A stretch of DNA of 64,000 nt from Clavibacter sp. B3I6 (GTDB taxonomy: Bacteria; Actinomycetota; Actinomycetes; Actinomycetales; Microbacteriaceae). The notes under the pieces were generated by a model, which worked only from the letters and a program-made list of their open reading frames with translations, had not been told where the DNA came from and did no database searches. This document shows positions 7,021-16,443 of this stretch, one piece after another. The stretch lies in contig NZ_JAUSYL010000001.1 in assembly GCF_030816895.1 (NCBI RefSeq), positions 124,001 to 188,000 of the forward strand, in the 5' to 3' direction. Position 1 is the stretch's first letter, and each line of letters opens with the position of its first letter. Position numbers and translations under genes: made by a program.

Positions 7021-8430
7021 ATGATCGCCCTCACCCTCGCCGAGATCGCCGAGGCGGTCGACGGCCGCCTCCTGCTCCGGGGCGACGCCTCGGCGCAGAC
7101 CGTCGTCGACGGCGCGGTCGACACCGACAGCCGGCTCATCGCGCACGGCGGGATCTTCGTCGCCAAGCCCGGCGAGGAGACCGACGGCCACCTCTTCGCG
7201 CCCCAGGCCGTCGAGGCGGGCGCCGCGCTCCTCCTCGTCGAGCGCGAGCTCGACCTGGCCGTGCCCCAGGTGCTCGTGCCCGACGTGGTCGACGCGCTCG
7301 GCCGGCTGGCCCACGAGGTCGTCGCCCGCGTGCGCGCGATCGGCGACCTGCGGATGGTCGCGGTGACCGGATCCAACGGCAAGACGACCACCAAGAACCT
7401 GCTGCACGCGATCCTCTCCACCCAGGGCGAGACCGTGTCGCCCGTCGCGTCCTTCAACAACGAGGTCGGCGCGCCCCTGACGATGCTCAAGGTCACGCGC
7501 ACGACGCGCTTCCTCGTGGCGGAGATGGGCGCGAGCGGGCTCGGCGAGATCACGCGCCTGGTGCGCATGGCGAAGCCCGACGTCGGCATCGTGCTCACGG
7601 TGGGCCTCGCCCACGCGGGCGGGTTCGGCGGCATCGAGCGGACGCTCGCGACCAAGACCGAGATGGTCCAGGACCTCCTGCCCGAGGACACGGCCGTCCT
7701 CAACGCCGACGATCCGCGGGTCGCCTCCATGAGCGACAAGACCCAGGCGCCCGTGCTGTGGTTCGGCCGGGACGCGCGCGCCGCGGTCCGCGCGACCGAC
7801 ATCGTCGCGTCCGCCGCGGGCACGACCTTCACGCTGCACCTGCCCGACGGGTCCGAGCGTCCCGTGTCCTTCCGCGTGCTCGGCGAGCACCACGTCACCA
7901 ACGCGCTGGCCGCGGCGGCCGGCGCCTGGGCGCTCGGCGTCGACGGCGACGCGATCGTCTCCGCCCTGCAGACCGTGCAGCGCGCCGAGCGGTGGCGGAT
8001 GGAGGTGCTCGGCGGGAACGGCGTCACGGTCATCAACGACGCCTACAACGCGAGCCCCGACTCCATGGCGGCGGCGCTGCGCACCCTCGCGCAGATCAAG
8101 GGACCCGACCAGCGCACGGTCGCGGTCCTCGGCGAGATGAGCGAGCTCGGCGAGTTCTCCGAGGAGGAGCACGACCGCGTGGGCCTCCTCGCGGTGCGCC
8201 TCAACATCGGCCAGCTCATCGTGGTGGGCCGGCCCGCGCGCCGCCTGCACCTCGAGGCCATCGCGCAGGGCTCCTGGGACGGCGAGTCGATCTTCGCCGA
8301 GGACGCCGCCGAGGCCCGCGAGGTGCTCGACCGGATCCTCCGCGACGGCGACCTCGTGCTGGTGAAGTCCTCGAACTCCGCGGGGCTCCGCTTCCTCGGC
8401 GACGAGCTGGGGGAGAAGTACGCGTGGTAG
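7021..8430 (+). CDS. murF: UDP-MurNAc-tripeptide:D-Ala-D-Ala ligase MurF
   Basis: MurF ligates D-Ala-D-Ala to the UDP-MurNAc-tripeptide, completing the cytoplasmic pentapeptide precursor. The 469-residue protein has the ATP loop VTGSNGKTTTKN (about residues 115-126), the central motif FNNEVGAPLTML, and the C-terminal segment INDAYNASPDSM characteristic of MurF. The ATG at 7021 lies 1 nt after the murE stop, and the 3' end overlaps mraY by 7 nt, so the three are surely co-transcribed. Confidence 0.96.
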   Translation: MIALTLAEIAEAVDGRLLLRGDASAQTVVDGAVDTDSRLIAHGGIFVAKPGEETDGHLFAPQAVEAGAALLLVERELDLAVPQVLVPDVVDALGRLAHEVVARVRAIGDLRMVAVTGSNGKTTTKNLLHAILSTQGETVSPVASFNNEVGAPLTMLKVTRTTRFLVAEMGASGLGEITRLVRMAKPDVGIVLTVGLAHAGGFGGIERTLATKTEMVQDLLPEDTAVLNADDPRVASMSDKTQAPVLWFGRDARAAVRATDIVASAAGTTFTLHLPDGSERPVSFRVLGEHHVTNALAAAAGAWALGVDGDAIVSALQTVQRAERWRMEVLGGNGVTVINDAYNASPDSMAAALRTLAQIKGPDQRTVAVLGEMSELGEFSEEEHDRVGLLAVRLNIGQLIVVGRPARRLHLEAIAQGSWDGESIFAEDAAEAREVLDRILRDGDLVLVKSSNSAGLRFLGDELGEKYAW

Positions 8431-9533
8431 CCCTCCTCTTCGCGGGCGCCTTCTCGCTCGCCTTCACGCTCTTCCTCACACCGCTCTTCATCAAGCTGTT
8501 CCACCGCCTGCAGTGGGGCCAGTTCATCCGCGACGACGGCCCGCAGACGCACCACACCAAGCGCGGCACGGCCACGATGGGCGGCATCGTCATCATCCTG
8601 GCGAGCGTCATCGGCTACTTCGTGGGGCACCTGCTCACGTGGGACGGGGTCGGGTTCGACCCCGTGACCCCGTCGGGCCTGCTCGTGGTGTTCATGATGG
8701 TGGGCCTCGGCTTCGTCGGGTTCCTCGACGACTACCTCAAGACCCGCAAGCAGCAGTCCCTCGGGCTCGGCGGCTGGCAGAAGATCGCCGGCCAGGTGCT
8801 CGTCGCGGCCGTCTTCGCGGTGCTCGCCATCACGCTGCGCGACCCCGTGTCGGGCCTCACGCCCGCGTCCACCGCCATCAGCCTGTTCCGCGACCTGCCG
8901 CTCGACTTCATGGCTCTCGGCGCGGTCATCGGCACGGCGCTGTTCATCGTGTGGATCTGCCTCATCGTCGCGAGCACCTCGAACGGCGTCAACGTGGCCG
9001 ACGGCCTCGACGGATTGGCCGCGGGCGCCTCCATCTTCTCGATCGGCTCCTACGTCATCATCGGCTTCTGGCAGTTCAACCAGTCGTGCGACAGCGTCTC
9101 CAGCTACCAGAACGAGTACCGCTGCTACGAGGTGGCGAGCCCGCTCGACCTCGCGATCATCGCGGCCTCCATCGTCGGCGCCCTCATCGGCTTCCTCTGG
9201 TGGAACACCTCGCCCGCGCAGATCTTCATGGGCGACACCGGCTCCCTCGGCCTCGGCGGCGCCCTCGCGGCCCTCGCGATCCTCAGCCGCACCGAGCTGC
9301 TGCTCGTCTTCATCGGCGGCCTGTTCGTGATCGTCGCGGGCTCGGTGATCCTGCAGCGCATCTACTTCAAGCTCACCCATGGCAAGCGCATCTTCCTCAT
9401 GAGCCCGCTGCATCACCACTTCGAGCTGAAGGGGTGGGCGGAGGTCACGGTCGTCGTGCGCTTCTGGATCATCGCCGGCCTGCTGGTCGCGGCCGGCGTC
9501 GGCACCTTCTACCTGGAATGGATCACGCAGTAG
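8424..9533 (+). CDS. mraY: Phospho-MurNAc-pentapeptide transferase MraY
   Basis: MraY moves phospho-MurNAc-pentapeptide onto undecaprenyl phosphate to make lipid I on the inner face of the membrane. The 369-residue protein is highly hydrophobic with about ten membrane helices. Family signatures are present: KRGTATMGG near the N-terminus, the Asp pair in FLDDYLK, NVADGLDGLAAG, FMGDTGSLGLG and the cytoplasmic MSPLHHHFE loop. The start is GTG at 8424, seven bases inside the end of murF. murD follows after 2 nt. Confidence 0.97.
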   Translation: MVALLFAGAFSLAFTLFLTPLFIKLFHRLQWGQFIRDDGPQTHHTKRGTATMGGIVIILASVIGYFVGHLLTWDGVGFDPVTPSGLLVVFMMVGLGFVGFLDDYLKTRKQQSLGLGGWQKIAGQVLVAAVFAVLAITLRDPVSGLTPASTAISLFRDLPLDFMALGAVIGTALFIVWICLIVASTSNGVNVADGLDGLAAGASIFSIGSYVIIGFWQFNQSCDSVSSYQNEYRCYEVASPLDLAIIAASIVGALIGFLWWNTSPAQIFMGDTGSLGLGGALAALAILSRTELLLVFIGGLFVIVAGSVILQRIYFKLTHGKRIFLMSPLHHHFELKGWAEVTVVVRFWIIAGLLVAAGVGTFYLEWITQ

Positions 9534-9535
9534 AG

Positions 9536-11083
9536 ATGACGGACGCTCCCCTCGACGACGACGGCCCGGCGCTCGCGCGCCCGGACTCCCTGCACAGCTG
9601 GCACGACGACTGGACGGGGCTCCGGGTCGCCGTCCTCGGCCTCGGGCGCACGGGCTTCTCGGTGGCCGACACGCTCGTGGAGCTCGGCGCGGACGTGCTC
9701 GTCGTCGCCTCCGACGCGTCGCCCGAGCGGCTGGCGCTGCTCGACGTGATCGGGGGGCGGCTCGTGCGCCCCACCGAGCAGGAGCCCGTGCCCGCGGAGC
9801 TCGAGGCGTTCGCGCCCGAGCTCGTCGTGGTGTCGCCCGGCTACGCGCCGACGCACCCGCTGCCCGCGTGGGCGAGCGCGGCGGGGATCCCGCTGTGGGG
9901 CGACATCGAGCTGGCGTGGCGCGTGCGCGACAAGACGGGCACGCCGGCCGAGTGGATCACCATCACCGGCACCAACGGCAAGACCACCACCACGCAGCTC
10001 ACGGCCGCGCTCCTGCAGGAGGGCGGCGTGCGCGCGGTGCCGTGCGGCAACATCGGCCTGCCCGTGCTCGACGTCGTCCGCCACCCGGACGGCTTCGACG
10101 TGCTGGTGGTCGAGCTCTCCAGCCACCAGCTGCACTACATGCGCGGTGTCCGGCCGTACTCGAGCGCGTTCCTCAACCTCGCGGACGACCACCTCGAGTG
10201 GCACGGCTCCCGGAAGGCGTACGCGGCCGCCAAGGGCCGGGTCTACTCCGACACCCGCGTCGCGTGCGTCTACAACCGCGCCGATCGCGCCACCGAGGAC
10301 GCGCTCCGCGAGGCCGACGTGCAGGACGGCGCGCGCGCCGTCAGCTTCGGACTGGACGTGCCCGGAGCGAGCGACCTCGGCATCGTGGAGGGGATCCTCG
10401 TCGACCGCTCGTTCCACGAGGAGCGCTTCACCACGGCGCTCGAGCTGACGACGCTCGACGAGCTCCGCTCCGTCGGCCTCGCCGCGCCGCACATCGTGCA
10501 GAACATCCTCGCCGCCGCCGCCCTCGCGCGGTCCTACGGCGTCTCGCCCGCGGTCGTGCGGCAGGCGCTCCTGCGCTTCGAGCTCGACAGCCACCGCATC
10601 GAGCGGATCGGCGAGCGGGACGGCGTGGCGTTCGTCGACGACTCCAAGGCCACCAACCCGCATGCCGCGTCCGCGTCGCTCGCGGCCTTCCCGTCGGTCG
10701 TCTGGGTGGTCGGCGGGCTCCTCAAGGGGGTCGAGCTCGACGCGCTGATCCGCGCCCACGCGACGCGCCTCCGCGCCGCCGTCGTGATCGGCGCCGAGCG
10801 CGCGGAGGTGCTCGCGGCATTCGCGCGACACGCGCCCGACGTCTCCGTCCTCGAGGTGACGGACAGCGACACTGAGGAGGTCATGCGGTCCGCGGTGCGG
10901 CTCGCGGCGGGCGCCGCCCGGGAGGGCGACACCGTCCTGCTGGCACCGGCAGCGGCATCCATGGACCAATTCACCGACTACGCCGACCGCGGGCGCCGAT
11001 TCCGCGCCGCGGTCGACCACCACCTGGGAGGTGCGGCGGATGACACTGCCCCCGAGAACGACGCGGACCCCTCGCGCGGCTGA
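9536..11083 (+). CDS. murD: UDP-MurNAc-L-aminoacyl:D-glutamate ligase MurD
   Basis: MurD adds D-glutamate to the first residue of the UDP-MurNAc peptide stem. The protein is 515 residues, somewhat long because of an N-terminal acidic extension of about 30 residues before the VLGLGRTGFSVAD dinucleotide-binding fold. The ATP loop ITGTNGKTTTT is at about residues 142-152; VELSSHQL, LADDHLEWH and DDSKATNPHA are other Mur-ligase motifs. ATG 9536 follows the mraY stop; an in-frame ATG at 9518 is an alternative start. The 3' end overlaps ftsW by 44 nt. Confidence 0.95.
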   Translation: MTDAPLDDDGPALARPDSLHSWHDDWTGLRVAVLGLGRTGFSVADTLVELGADVLVVASDASPERLALLDVIGGRLVRPTEQEPVPAELEAFAPELVVVSPGYAPTHPLPAWASAAGIPLWGDIELAWRVRDKTGTPAEWITITGTNGKTTTTQLTAALLQEGGVRAVPCGNIGLPVLDVVRHPDGFDVLVVELSSHQLHYMRGVRPYSSAFLNLADDHLEWHGSRKAYAAAKGRVYSDTRVACVYNRADRATEDALREADVQDGARAVSFGLDVPGASDLGIVEGILVDRSFHEERFTTALELTTLDELRSVGLAAPHIVQNILAAAALARSYGVSPAVVRQALLRFELDSHRIERIGERDGVAFVDDSKATNPHAASASLAAFPSVVWVVGGLLKGVELDALIRAHATRLRAAVVIGAERAEVLAAFARHAPDVSVLEVTDSDTEEVMRSAVRLAAGAAREGDTVLLAPAAASMDQFTDYADRGRRFRAAVDHHLGGAADDTAPENDADPSRG

Positions 11084-12329
11084 CGCGCCGGGCCCCCGCG
11101 GCTCGCGCACCCCCGCCGCGCCCGAGGTGACCGACGACGAGGGGACGCAGCGTCGCGGCCTCGCCGCCCGGATCCACCTCGGCCGCGCCTTCCACGCGGA
11201 GAGCGGCTCCTACTTCCTGCTCCTCGGCACGACGCTCTTCCTCGTGGTCTTCGGCCTCGTAATGGTGCTGTCGTCGTCGAGCATCGACTCGTTCGTCGCC
11301 GGCGGCGGCTTCTTCGGCATCTTCCTCAAGCAGGGCCTGTTCGCGCTCATCGGCGTGCCGCTCATGCTGCTCGTCTCGCTGGTCCCGCCCCTGTTCTGGA
11401 AGCGCTGGGCGTGGATGCTGCTGCTCGCGGCGTGCGCCGTGCAGCTGCTCGTGTTCGGCCCGATGGGCGTCAAGGTCGGCGAGAACATCGGCTGGATCCG
11501 CATCGCCGGCACCACCTTCCAGCCCGCGGAGCTCATCAAGGTGGGCCTCGTGATCTGGCTGGCGTTCATCCTCGCCCGGAAGCGCCACCTGCTGCGCACC
11601 TGGCCGCACATCCTCATCCCCGTGCTCCCCGTCGCGGGCGGCGCGGTCGGCCTGGTCGCGCTCGGCGGCGACCTCGGGACCGTCATCATCATGGCGAGCA
11701 TCGTGCTCGGGGCCCTCTTCTTCGCGGGCATCCCCATCGGCAAGCTCACGCTCATGCTCACGATCGGCTCGGTCCTGGCCGTGCTCATGACGGTCATCAG
11801 CGACAGCCGCATGCGCCGCGTGACCGAGTTCCTCACCGGCCAGTGCGACTACGCGGGCGGCTGCTGGCAGTCGACGCACGGCCTCTACGCGCTGGCCGCG
11901 GGCGGCGTGTTCGGCGTGGGACTCGGCAACTCGAAGGCCAAGTGGATGTGGCTGCCCGAGGCCGACAACGACTACATCTTCGCGATCATCGGCGAGGAGC
12001 TCGGCCTCATCGGCGCGATCGTGCTCATCCTCCTCTTCGTGGTGCTGGCCGTGGGCTTCATCCGCGTGATCCGCGCCAACACCGACACCTTCGCCCGCGT
12101 CGCGACCGGCGCCGTCATGACCTGGATCATCGTCCAGGCCTTCGTGAACATCGGCGTGGTGCTGAACCTGCTCCCCGTGCTCGGGGTGCCGCTGCCGTTC
12201 GTCTCCTCGGGCGGCTCGTCGCTCGTGACGACGCTCGTGGCGATGGGCATCGTGCTCGGCTTCGCCCGGCGTCCCACGACCGAGGAGTCGCCGGACGTGG
12301 TCCCGGCCGTCATCGGGATGCGCTCGTGA
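11040..12329 (+). CDS. ftsW: Septal peptidoglycan polymerase FtsW
   Basis: FtsW is the SEDS-family glycosyltransferase that polymerises lipid II at the septum with FtsI. After about 55 cytoplasmic residues there are roughly ten transmembrane segments, with the conserved GENIGWIRIAGTTFQPAE loop region split over a family-typical stretch, GGDLGT, and the C-terminal PFVSSGGSS motif. The start ATG 11040 was chosen over GTG 11031 because GGGAGG (11026-11031) lies 8 nt upstream. The start overlaps murD and the stop overlaps murG as GTGA. Confidence 0.96.
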   Translation: MTLPPRTTRTPRAADAPGPRGSRTPAAPEVTDDEGTQRRGLAARIHLGRAFHAESGSYFLLLGTTLFLVVFGLVMVLSSSSIDSFVAGGGFFGIFLKQGLFALIGVPLMLLVSLVPPLFWKRWAWMLLLAACAVQLLVFGPMGVKVGENIGWIRIAGTTFQPAELIKVGLVIWLAFILARKRHLLRTWPHILIPVLPVAGGAVGLVALGGDLGTVIIMASIVLGALFFAGIPIGKLTLMLTIGSVLAVLMTVISDSRMRRVTEFLTGQCDYAGGCWQSTHGLYALAAGGVFGVGLGNSKAKWMWLPEADNDYIFAIIGEELGLIGAIVLILLFVVLAVGFIRVIRANTDTFARVATGAVMTWIIVQAFVNIGVVLNLLPVLGVPLPFVSSGGSSLVTTLVAMGIVLGFARRPTTEESPDVVPAVIGMRS

Positions 12330-13426
12330 CCGTCTACCTGCTCGCCGGCGGCGGCACCGCCGGGCACGTCAACCCGCTGCTCGCCGTGGCCGACGAGCTG
12401 CGCGCGCGCGAGCCTGCGGCGACGATCCTCGTCCTCGGCACGCGCGAGGGCCTCGAGTCCCGCCTCGTCCCCGCCCGCGGGTACGAGCTGCTCACCATCG
12501 CGCGGCTGCCCTTCCCGCGTCGACCGGACCGCGCCGCGGTGGCGTTCGCGCCGGCGTTCGCCCGGGCCGTCGCGCAGATCCGGCGCATGATCGCCGACCG
12601 CCATGTCGACGTGGTCGTGGGCTTCGGCGGCTACGCGGCCGCTCCCGCGTACCTCGCGGCCCGCCGCGCGGGCGTCCCCGTCGTCGTGCACGAGGCGAAC
12701 GCGTCGCCCGGCCTCGCCAACCGCCTGGGCGCGCGCGTCGCGACCGCGGTCGGCACCACGTTCCCCGACACCGTCCTCCCGCACGCGGAGGTGGTCGGCA
12801 TGCCGCTCCGCCGCGAGATCGCGACCCTCGACCGGGAGGCCGTCCGCGACGTCGCGCGCGTCGAGCTCGGCCTCGACGCCGACCGCCCGACCCTCCTCGT
12901 CACGGGCGGCTCCACGGGCGCCCGGAGCCTCAACCGCACGGTCGTGCAGGTGGCCGAGCGCATCACCGCGACGGGAGCGCAGATCCTCCACATCGTCGGC
13001 GGCGCGCAGGAGTTCACCGACCCCGGCGTCGAGCGCTACCACGTGGTCGGCTACTCCGACCGGATGGAGCTCGCCATCGCCGCCGCCGACCTCGTCGTCT
13101 CGCGGGCGGGCGCCGGCGCCCTGTCCGAGCTCACGGCCGTGGGCATCCCCGCCGTCTACGTGCCGTACCCGGTCGGCAACGGCGAGCAGGCCGTCAACGT
13201 CCGCGGCGTGGTCGCGGCCGGCGGCGGCGTCGTCGTGGCCGATGCCGACTTCACGCCCGACTGGGTCCTCGCGCGCGTCCTGCCGCTCCTGTCCGACCCG
13301 GCGGCGCTCGCGCGCATGTCCGACGCCGCCGCCTCCGTCGGCACCCGCGACGGCGCCGCCCGGATGGCCGACCTGGTGCGCGACGCCGTCGCCGCCCGGC
13401 CGTCCCGGCCCCGCGCCCGGCGCTGA
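12326..13426 (+). CDS. murG: Lipid II synthase MurG
   Basis: MurG transfers GlcNAc from UDP-GlcNAc to lipid I, giving lipid II, at the cytoplasmic membrane face. The 366-residue GT-B glycosyltransferase carries the N-terminal GGGTAGHVNP motif (residues 8-17), VVGFGGYAAAPAY, the interdomain TGGSTGA, and the UDP-GlcNAc-binding segment SRAGAGALSELTAVGIPAVYVPYP (given here as the start SRAGAGALSE and the end PAVYVPYP). The GTG start at 12326 overlaps the ftsW stop by four bases. Confidence 0.96.
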   Translation: MTVYLLAGGGTAGHVNPLLAVADELRAREPAATILVLGTREGLESRLVPARGYELLTIARLPFPRRPDRAAVAFAPAFARAVAQIRRMIADRHVDVVVGFGGYAAAPAYLAARRAGVPVVVHEANASPGLANRLGARVATAVGTTFPDTVLPHAEVVGMPLRREIATLDREAVRDVARVELGLDADRPTLLVTGGSTGARSLNRTVVQVAERITATGAQILHIVGGAQEFTDPGVERYHVVGYSDRMELAIAAADLVVSRAGAGALSELTAVGIPAVYVPYPVGNGEQAVNVRGVVAAGGGVVVADADFTPDWVLARVLPLLSDPAALARMSDAAASVGTRDGAARMADLVRDAVAARPSRPRARR

Positions 13427-13468
13427 CCACCGCCCGCCCCGCTTCCCCCACTCCCGAGGAGACCGCAC

Positions 13469-14908
13469 GTGATCGCACCCGACCTGACCATGGACATCCC
13501 GACCGAGCTCGGGCGCGTCCACTTCGTGGGCATCGGCGGGTCCGGCATGAGCGGCATCGCCCGGCTGTTCCTCGCCGCGGGCCACCGCGTGACCGGGTCC
13601 GACTCCCGCGACTCCGACGCGGTCGAGGCCCTGCGGGCGCTCGGCGCGGAGATCCACGTCGGACACGACGCCGCCCACGTGGGCGACGCGGAGGCGCTCG
13701 TCGTCACCGGCGCGCTCTGGCAGGACAACCCCGAGTACGTGCTCGCCAAGGAGCGGGGCCTCCCGATCCTGCACCGGTCGCAGGCGCTCGCCTGGCTCAT
13801 CTCCGGCCAGCGGCTCGTCGCGGTCGCCGGCGCGCACGGCAAGACCACGTCCACCGGGATGATCGTCACCGCCCTCCTCGAGGCGGGCCGCGACCCGTCC
13901 TTCGTCAACGGCGGCGTGATCGGCGGGCTCGGGGTCTCGAGCGCACCCGGCTCCGAGGAGCTCTTCGTGGTGGAGGCCGACGAGTCCGACGGCTCGTTCC
14001 TCCTCTACGACACGGCGGTGGCGCTCATCACCAACGTCGACGCCGACCACCTCGACCACTACGGCTCGCACGAGGCCTTCGACGACGCGTTCGTGCGCTT
14101 CGCCTCGGCCGCCTCCGAGCTCGTCGTGATCTCGAGCGACGACCCGGGCGCGCGCCGCGTCACCGAGCGCATCGAGGGACGCATCGTCACGTTCGGCGAG
14201 GACCCCGCGGCGGACGTGCGGATCTCCGACATCGTCACCGACGGCCCGGTCGCCTTCACGCTCACGCAGGACGGCGTCTCCCGCCGCGCCGCGCTCCGCG
14301 TCCCCGGCCGCCACAACGCGATCAACGCGGCGGGCGCCTACGCCGTCCTCGTCGGTCTCGGCGTGGATCCCGACGACGCCATCGCGGGCCTCGCCGGCTT
14401 CTCCGGCACCGGCCGCCGCTTCGAGCTGCACGCGGAGGTCCGCGGCGTGAGCGTCTACGACGACTACGCGCACCACCCCACCGAGGTCCGCGCCGCGCTC
14501 GAGGCCGCGCGCACCGTGGTCGGCGCGGGCCGCATCATCGCCGTCCACCAGCCGCACCTCTACAGCCGCACGCAGATGATGGCGGGCGACTTCGCGCGCG
14601 TGTACGAGGAGCTCGCCGACCACACCATCGTGCTCGACGTCTTCGGCGCCCGCGAGGACCCGGTCCCCGGCGTCACCGGCGCGCTCGTCTCCGAGCGCTT
14701 CGCCGACGCGAGCCGCGTGGACTACCTGCCGGACTGGCAGGAGGCCGCCGACCGCGCCGCCGAGCTCGCGCGCGACGGCGACTTCGTCGTGACCCTCAGC
14801 TGCGGCGATGTGTACCGCATCATCCCGCAGGTCGTCGGGGCGCTGGAGCGCCCGGTCGCGTCCGGCGGGACGGCCGCACCCGCCGCGTCCCCGCGGCCGC
14901 GCGAGTGA
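13469..14908 (+). CDS. murC: UDP-MurNAc:amino acid ligase MurC
   Basis: MurC attaches the first amino acid of the stem peptide to UDP-MurNAc: L-Ala in most bacteria, and glycine in organisms with B-type peptidoglycan. Which is used here cannot be read from the sequence. The 479-residue protein has the FVGIGGSGMSGIA nucleotide-sugar-binding start, the ATP loop VAGAHGKTTSTG at about residues 119-130, EADESDGSF, and DDYAHHPTE in the C-terminal domain. The start is GTG 13469 with GAGGAGA upstream; the stop overlaps the ftsQ start as GTGA. There is no ddl gene between murC and ftsQ. Confidence 0.95.
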   Translation: MIAPDLTMDIPTELGRVHFVGIGGSGMSGIARLFLAAGHRVTGSDSRDSDAVEALRALGAEIHVGHDAAHVGDAEALVVTGALWQDNPEYVLAKERGLPILHRSQALAWLISGQRLVAVAGAHGKTTSTGMIVTALLEAGRDPSFVNGGVIGGLGVSSAPGSEELFVVEADESDGSFLLYDTAVALITNVDADHLDHYGSHEAFDDAFVRFASAASELVVISSDDPGARRVTERIEGRIVTFGEDPAADVRISDIVTDGPVAFTLTQDGVSRRAALRVPGRHNAINAAGAYAVLVGLGVDPDDAIAGLAGFSGTGRRFELHAEVRGVSVYDDYAHHPTEVRAALEAARTVVGAGRIIAVHQPHLYSRTQMMAGDFARVYEELADHTIVLDVFGAREDPVPGVTGALVSERFADASRVDYLPDWQEAADRAAELARDGDFVVTLSCGDVYRIIPQVVGALERPVASGGTAAPAASPRPRE

Positions 14909-16276
14909 AGCGGCCCGAGGGCTTCGACCGGCCCCGGGCCCCGCGGCAGCCCGCCCCCGGCGCCCCCGCGGAGGACGGTGAGGCGCCCGCGGCCCGCCGC
15001 CGCGGATCCCGAGCAGCCGTGCCTTCCGACGCCGGGCCCGCCGCGGATGGCCCCGCGGGTGCCAGCGTGCCCCCGGCGCGCCCGGGCGCGGGGTCCCCGT
15101 CCCGCCCGGCCACCCCGCGTCCCGCGTCCGCACGTCCGGTGACCCCGCCGCCGGCGCCGAGCACGGGCGCCGCGCGGACGTCGGGCGCGCCCGCGTCCGG
15201 GCCCCCGCCCGCGCCGCCGCGCCCGCGCGCGGACTGGCGCGACGACGACGAGCCCGACACCGAGCCGATCGTCCTCCCGCACCTCGCGCAGGCGCCCGTC
15301 GAGGCCCCGCCCGTCCCGCGCACCGGGCGCGAGCCCGCTGCGCCGGGCGCGGGCGGCCTGGTCGGCCGGTTCGGTGCGCGCGCCCGCGGTGCCGCGTCGG
15401 GCACCTCCGCCGCGGCCGGCGCGAAGCCGCTGAGGCGCCGCGCCCGGGCCGAGGGCGAGCCCGCACCGCGCGCGCACCGTCCGGCCCGTCCCGCGAGCGC
15501 CGCCACGGGCGACGCCGAGGCGCGTCGTCAGCTGCGGCGCGCCCGTCGCGAGCGCCAGCGGTACGAGCGCCAGGAGGTGCGCCGCTTCACGCAGCGCGCC
15601 CGCCGTCGTCGCGCGGGCCTGCTCGGCGCGCTCGGTGCGTTCCTCGTGCTCGCGATCGTCGTGGGCGTCGCGGTCTACTCGCCCCTCCTGGCGCTGCGCA
15701 CCGTCGAGGTCGAGGGCGCCGACCGCGTGTCTCCCTCGAGCATCCAGGCCGCGCTGTCGGACCAGGTGGGCACGCCGCTGCCGCTCGTGGACCTCGACCG
15801 CGTGGGCGATGAGCTCCGCGCCTTCCCCCTGATCCGCAGCTACAGCACCGAGAGCCGCCCGCCGTCGACCCTCGTGATCCGCATCGTCGAGCGCACGCCC
15901 GTCGCCGTCATCCAGTCGGGCGCCGGGTTCGACCTCGTGGATCCCGCGGGCGTCACGATCGAGCGCGCCACGGCCCGCCCGGACGGCTACCCAGCTCATC
16001 GACCTGCCGAGCGCCGACTTCTCCAGCCCCCGGTTCCAGGCGGCCGCCGCCGTGCTCGTCGCGCTCCCGGGGGACTTCCTGCCGCAGGTCGACTCCATCG
16101 AGGCGAACACCACCGACGACGTCATGCTCACGCTCCGCAGCGGCAAGAGGGTGCTGTGGGGGAGCGGCGAGCGGTCGGCCGACAAGGCGCAGGTCCTGCA
16201 GGCGCTCGTGAAGGCCCGCGGCGACGTGGGCTCGTACGACGTCTCCGCCCCGGACGCTCCCGTCGCCGGACCCTGA
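14905..16276 (+). CDS. ftsQ: Cell division protein FtsQ/DivIB, frameshifted in this sequence
   Basis: FtsQ/DivIB is a bitopic division protein with an extracytoplasmic POTRA domain, part of the FtsQLB complex. The GTG at 14905 starts a very long (about 236 residues) Pro/Ala/Arg-rich cytoplasmic region, then one membrane helix (about 237-263) and the POTRA domain beginning LRTVEVEGADRVSPSSI. After Gly-Tyr encoded to 15990 the frame is lost: removing one C of the CCC at 15990-15992 restores GYQLIDLPSADFSSPRFQ and continues to the TGA at 16276 through VALPGDFLPQVDSI and RVLWGSGERSADKAQVL. Without the correction translation runs on out of frame. Because the downstream frame is perfectly conserved in character, I think this is a sequencing indel and the gene is intact in the cell. 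Confidence 0.88.
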
Positions 16277-16394
16277 TCCCGCTCCATCCCGTCGCGCCCG
16301 CCCCGGATCCGACCCGGCTTCGCGACACGCGGCACGGGAGTCGTCGCACCGACCCCGGGCCCCCTAACGTCGGGATCAGGAAATGCATACTGAG

Positions 16395-16437
16395 TAAACT
16401 CTAAGCCTCCACCGGAGGTCGAAGGTTCTAGCGGAGG
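16395..16437 (+). promoter_or_regulatory. Probable ftsZ promoter -10 and ribosome binding site
   Basis: The 167-base gap between ftsQ and ftsZ holds no gene. TAAACT at 16395-16400 within an unusually AT-rich patch (16380-16405) is a likely -10, and GGAGG at 16433-16437 lies 6 nt before the GTG start. A short CCTCC-ACC-GGAGG hairpin (16407-16418 region) lies in the leader. A dedicated ftsZ promoter is common in dcw clusters. Confidence 0.5.
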
Positions 16438-16443
16438 CCCGTC

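Noticed and set aside
3549..8036. A 1495-codon open frame on the minus strand opposite ftsI, murE and murF, and similar long antisense frames throughout.
   Set aside because: They are shadows of real genes in very GC-rich DNA, rich in Arg/Gly/Asp repeats, with no domain resemblance and lying opposite highly conserved proteins.
14905..16276. ftsQ frameshift as programmed ribosomal frameshifting.
   Set aside because: The site lacks an obvious slippery heptamer plus downstream structure, and two other genes nearby show the same kind of one-base C/G insertion, so an indel error is simpler.
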